Shown: positions 5,861 to 7,968 of the stretch, piece by piece
Layout: the number at the start of each line of letters is the position of its first letter
Numbering within the stretch: position 1 is the first letter of the stretch
Assembly (NCBI GenBank): GCA_015492115.1
Contig: WGFS01000064.1
Span: forward strand, 1 to 7,968
DNA length: 7,968 nt
DNA from: Aquificaceae bacterium
Lineage (GTDB): Bacteria; Aquificota; Aquificia; Aquificales; Aquificaceae
Direction: 5' to 3'
Notes under the pieces: generated by a model
Database searches by the model: none
Told to the model about the DNA's origin: nothing
Seen by the model: the letters and a program-made list of their open reading frames with translations, nothing else
Translations under genes and position numbers: made by a program

Positions 5861-5866
5861 GCTCAA

Positions 5867-6340
5867 ATGTTTGAATCTTTGGAGCTGTGGGCAAGAAGTC
5901 TCGTTGAGCAGTACGGATACATCGGGATATTTCTCATATCCTTCACCGAGAGCATATTTCAGCCCATTCCCCCGGATCCCTTCATAGCTGGGGGGACAGC
6001 CCTCGGTCTAAACCCCCTTACAGCCTCAAGCGTGGCGGGGATAGCGAGCGTCCTGGGAGGACTGACCGCCCACACCCTCGGTTTGCTTCTCGGAGAGCCC
6101 ATAGCTAAGAAACTGCTCGGGGAGAAGAACTTCATAAAGGGAGAGGCTTTCTTCAACAGGTTCGGCGTGTGGGCTGTTCTGCTTGCCGGGCTCACCCCAG
6201 TACCCTTCAAGGTGGTCTGCTGGCTCGCTGGTATATTTGAGATGCCGAGGTCTCAGTTCCTCCTCGCCTCTTTCATGGGCAGGTTCCCAAGGTTTCTTAT
6301 AGTTGCCTACATGGGTGACCTCTTGGGTGGGTTTCTATAA
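5867..6340 (+). CDS. DedA/YqaA-like (VTT-domain) inner-membrane protein
   Basis: A 157-residue, mostly hydrophobic protein with several membrane segments. Residues 17-45 contain GYIGIFLISFTESIFQPIPPD, the amphipathic re-entrant loop region with acidic residue and prolines typical of the family; residues 96-125 contain NRFGVWAVLLAGLTPVPFK followed by an AG motif, and 139-150 the RFPRFLIVAYMG element. DedA/VTT proteins act in lipid movement or membrane homeostasis (some members flip undecaprenyl phosphate or phospholipids); the substrate here cannot be told. At 157 residues it is shorter than classical DedA (~200) and closer to the YqaA branch. The start ATG 5867 has no Shine-Dalgarno and lies 7 nt after a -10-like TATTTT. 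It is divergent from eno and followed by a 96-base gap. Confidence 0.85.
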   Translation: MFESLELWARSLVEQYGYIGIFLISFTESIFQPIPPDPFIAGGTALGLNPLTASSVAGIASVLGGLTAHTLGLLLGEPIAKKLLGEKNFIKGEAFFNRFGVWAVLLAGLTPVPFKVVCWLAGIFEMPRSQFLLASFMGRFPRFLIVAYMGDLLGGFL

Positions 6341-6436
6341 GTCATCCTCATGAAGGATTAAACGATCTCTATAAGAAGTCATAACAACCAAGGACTAAAA
6401 TCCTATGTTTAAGTCAGGAGGTTATGAAAGGAGCTT
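6341..6436 (+). other. Intergenic leader upstream of the HD-GYP gene
   Basis: The only real gap in the window. It has no tRNA or terminator with a T-tract. ATCCT (6344-6348) can pair with AGGAT (6354-6358), AGGAT with ATCCT (6400-6404), AGGA (6391-6394) with TCCT (6401-6404), and TCCT (6401-6404) with AGGA of the ribosome site at 6416-6419, so several short mutually exclusive stems are possible. TATAAG (6370-6375) and TAAAAT (6396-6401) are -10-like, without convincing -35 partners. At the end, two SD-ATG pairs are nested: AGGAGG with ATG 6424 (a 17-codon out-of-frame ORF) and AAAGGAG with ATG 6437 (the HD-GYP start). Confidence 0.35.
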
Positions 6437-7528
6437 ATGAACTTAGAGTTCTTCATAAAGCTTCTGGAGCTCCGTGACGCCTACACCAAGGGACACACAG
6501 AGAGAGGAGTTTTATACGCCCTTGAGATAGGGAAAGCCTTAGGCCTGACGGAGGAAGAGCTCAGGGAGCTTGAAACGGGCGGTTACATCCACGACGTGGG
6601 CAAGGTCGCAATACCGGACGTCATACTCCTCAAACCCACAAGGTTGACCCCAAAGGAGTACGAGGTTATGAAGCTCCACGTAAAGTTCGGCTACGAGCTG
6701 GTCAAAGACCTTGGATTCCCCCAGGGGAGCATGGACGTCCTCCTTTACCACCAGGAGAAGTACGACGGAACGGGCTACCCCTTTGGCAAGAAGGGAGAGG
6801 AGATACCCCTCCTCGCAAGGATATACACAATAGCGGACTCCTTTGAAGCCATGACCGCAAGGAGGATATACAAACGTTCCAAGCCCTGGGAGGTAGCCCT
6901 AAGGGAGCTGGAGGAGCTGGCAGGGAAGCACTTTGACCCGGACATAGTTCCCTACGCTGTCAGGGTTCTATCAGAGATGAAGGAGAGCTTCGCGGTAATC
7001 CCGGAGATAGACACGGAGATAGACAAGATAAGGTGGAGCTTTTACTACATGGACTTTACTGGAGCTATAAAGGGAGACCTCTTCCTGCCTACCCTGGAAG
7101 CCTTCATAGAGAAGGGAGACCCTTTCTGCTTCACCATATTTGACATACAGAACCTCTTTGAGATAAACAGGAAGCACGGGTGGGACAGAGGAAACGAGGC
7201 TCTCACAAGACTGGTTGATACGGTGAACATACAGTGCTGTGCGATGTTTGACATAAGGGACATGATAATAAAGCTCATGAAGGTTGACATACTTGACATA
7301 ACATCGCCCGTCATATTCAGGCTCGGTGGGGACGAGATAGGTGTCATAGCCCCTTTCATCCCACCACCAGAGAAGGTAGAGAGCGTTGCAAGGGCGATGG
7401 AGGATTACGGAGTCAGGCTGAAGTACCTTCAGGTGAGGTTCCCTGAGAACTTCAAGACCTCGGAAGAGCTCCTCCACATCATCTCCGAGTTCACAAAATC
7501 ACCCGATATACGTTTAAACTTTTCTTGA
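6437..7528 (+). CDS. HD-GYP domain protein with a C-terminal degenerate GGDEF domain
   Basis: A 363-residue soluble protein with no membrane or sensor domain. Residues ~3-180 form an HD-GYP phosphodiesterase domain (hydrolyses cyclic di-GMP): H20, catalytic H52-D53, KVAIPD (56-61), H81, YHQEKYDGTGYP (104-115) with the GYP motif, and ADSFEAMTARRIYK (133-146) with D134. The HHE motif reads HQE (Q106). Residues ~228-345 resemble GGDEF: FTIFDIQNLFEIN (232-244), GWDRGNEAL (248-256) and RLGGDEIG (295-302). The second metal acid and Lys of DxDxFK are replaced, GH is GW, GD is GN, the signature ends in Ile, and extra residues lie before it, so cyclase activity is doubtful; GTP sensing is possible. 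HD-GYP in front of GGDEF is the reverse of the common order. The start ATG 6437 has AAAGGAG 3 nt upstream. The stop shares one base with the next start (TGATG). Confidence 0.9.
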   Translation: MNLEFFIKLLELRDAYTKGHTERGVLYALEIGKALGLTEEELRELETGGYIHDVGKVAIPDVILLKPTRLTPKEYEVMKLHVKFGYELVKDLGFPQGSMDVLLYHQEKYDGTGYPFGKKGEEIPLLARIYTIADSFEAMTARRIYKRSKPWEVALRELEELAGKHFDPDIVPYAVRVLSEMKESFAVIPEIDTEIDKIRWSFYYMDFTGAIKGDLFLPTLEAFIEKGDPFCFTIFDIQNLFEINRKHGWDRGNEALTRLVDTVNIQCCAMFDIRDMIIKLMKVDILDITSPVIFRLGGDEIGVIAPFIPPPEKVESVARAMEDYGVRLKYLQVRFPENFKTSEELLHIISEFTKSPDIRLNFS

Positions 7529-7968
7529 TGCTTGAGAGAAAGCTCCTCTTCTTCGGCGGAAAGGGAGGTGTTGGGAAAACCACGCTGTCCTCAGCCTTCG
7601 CCCTGATGCTTGCGGACAGGGGGAGGAAGACGCTCCTCGTATCCACAGACCCCGCCCACTCCCTCTCCGACATACTGGGTGTGAAGGGTGAGGGGATCTT
7701 CAGGGTGTCTGACAACCTCTTCGCCCTTGAGATAGACCCCTACAGGGTTGTAAAGGAATATGTAAGGAATGCTCTGGAAAGCATAGAGCCTGCGGTCAGC
7801 CCCGACGTGTTTGAGCGGATAAGGGAAGCCTTCCACAACGTTCAGGAGACTCCGGGAACCGAAGAGTCCGCTGTCATTGAGGAGCTCTCAAAGACCGTTC
7901 TCGGGCATTACGAAGACTACCAGCACTTCGTCATAGACACAGCCCCAACGGGGCACACCCTCCAGATG
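7528..7968 (+). CDS. ArsA/Get3-family ATPase (N-terminal 147 codons, runs off window)
   Basis: The partial product carries the deviant Walker A GGKGGVGKTT (10-19; signature Lys12 and P-loop Lys17), switch I DPAHSLSD (41-48) and the DTAPTGHTL motif (137-145), a clear ArsA/Get3 (SIMIBI) pattern. Members include the arsenite-pump ATPase and the tail-anchored-protein chaperone Get3. No Cys is present in the 147 visible residues, so the first metalloid-binding Cys of ArsA is apparently missing here, and no ars genes are near; a Get3-like role in protein handling is thus as likely as anion transport. ATG 7528 overlaps the HD-GYP stop by one base (TGATG) with no Shine-Dalgarno, so it probably depends on translational coupling. 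The second half, needed to see whether it is a single or tandem ATPase, lies beyond the window. Confidence 0.9.
   Translation, partial: MLERKLLFFGGKGGVGKTTLSSAFALMLADRGRKTLLVSTDPAHSLSDILGVKGEGIFRVSDNLFALEIDPYRVVKEYVRNALESIEPAVSPDVFERIREAFHNVQETPGTEESAVIEELSKTVLGHYEDYQHFVIDTAPTGHTLQM

Noticed and set aside
5847..5894. Longer enolase with 16 extra N-terminal residues
   Set aside because: The extension is not part of the family and would overlap the start of the divergent dedA-like gene; MSAIVGVHGREVLDSRG is the normal beginning.
6344..6358. ATCCT/AGGAT stem as a terminator of the dedA-like gene
   Set aside because: Only five pairs, not GC-rich, and no following T-tract.
6971..7477. Minus-strand open frame of 168 codons opposite the GGDEF region
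   Set aside because: Tyr/Val/Leu-rich mirror of the plus-strand codons; the plus frame carries GGDEI and keeps the HD-GYP gene intact.
1..7968. CRISPR arrays, tRNA/rRNA genes, insertion sequences, attachment sites
   Set aside because: No spaced direct repeats, no tRNA- or rRNA-like stretches, no transposase or terminal inverted repeats were seen, and coding sequence fills all but 96 bases apart from gaps under 25 bases.

Overview
The window reads as a chromosome fragment from a thermophilic bacterium, most likely of the Aquificota (Aquifex/Hydrogenobacter/Hydrogenivirga type). The basis is codon choice (arginine mostly AGG/AGA, isoleucine mostly ATA at about half GC by eye), Lys/Glu/Arg-rich proteins, very tight gene packing and the mix of genes. 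This is an inference from style; no rRNA or tRNA gene is present to confirm it. Almost every base is coding. The only gap longer than about 25 bases is 6341-6436 (96 bases).

Region 1 (1-3386, all minus strand, read from right to left) is a five-cistron operon with overlapping genes: a stand-alone response-regulator receiver, a secreted SPOR+TPR protein, a YaiO-type outer-membrane beta-barrel, a membrane-anchored HEAT-repeat protein, and a family 2 glycosyltransferase (GT2) that runs off the left edge. Together these look like an exopolysaccharide synthesis and export machine: an inner-membrane synthase, a HEAT scaffold, a peptidoglycan-binding periplasmic TPR part, an outer-membrane pore and a phospho-signalling input. 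The most notable feature is that the TPR and barrel parts lie in two frames joined at a run of nine A. The junction holds an in-frame A-AAA-AAC slippery heptamer with an SD-like AGGA 10 nt upstream. The barrel frame has no signal peptide and no convincing start of its own. A -1 slip gives one 499-residue SPOR-TPR-barrel protein; normal decoding gives a 274-residue soluble periplasmic protein.

Region 2 (3409-4276, plus strand) holds archease (RtcB RNA-ligase cofactor) and fabZ (fatty-acid synthesis). Region 3 (4277-5846, minus strand) holds enolase followed by an overlapping FtsB/DivIC-like division protein. Region 4 (5867-7968, plus strand) holds a small DedA/YqaA-like membrane protein, a cytoplasmic HD-GYP protein with a C-terminal degenerate GGDEF domain (cyclic-di-GMP turnover or sensing), and the first 147 codons of an ArsA/Get3-type ATPase.

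Two very short divergent intergenic regions (22 and 20 bases between start codons) carry back-to-back -10-like hexamers. In five genes (response regulator, archease, fabZ, eno, dedA-like) a -10-like hexamer ends 6-8 nt before the start codon, and four of the five lack any Shine-Dalgarno sequence. This suggests leaderless mRNAs, in contrast to the GGAG-type ribosome sites inside the operons.
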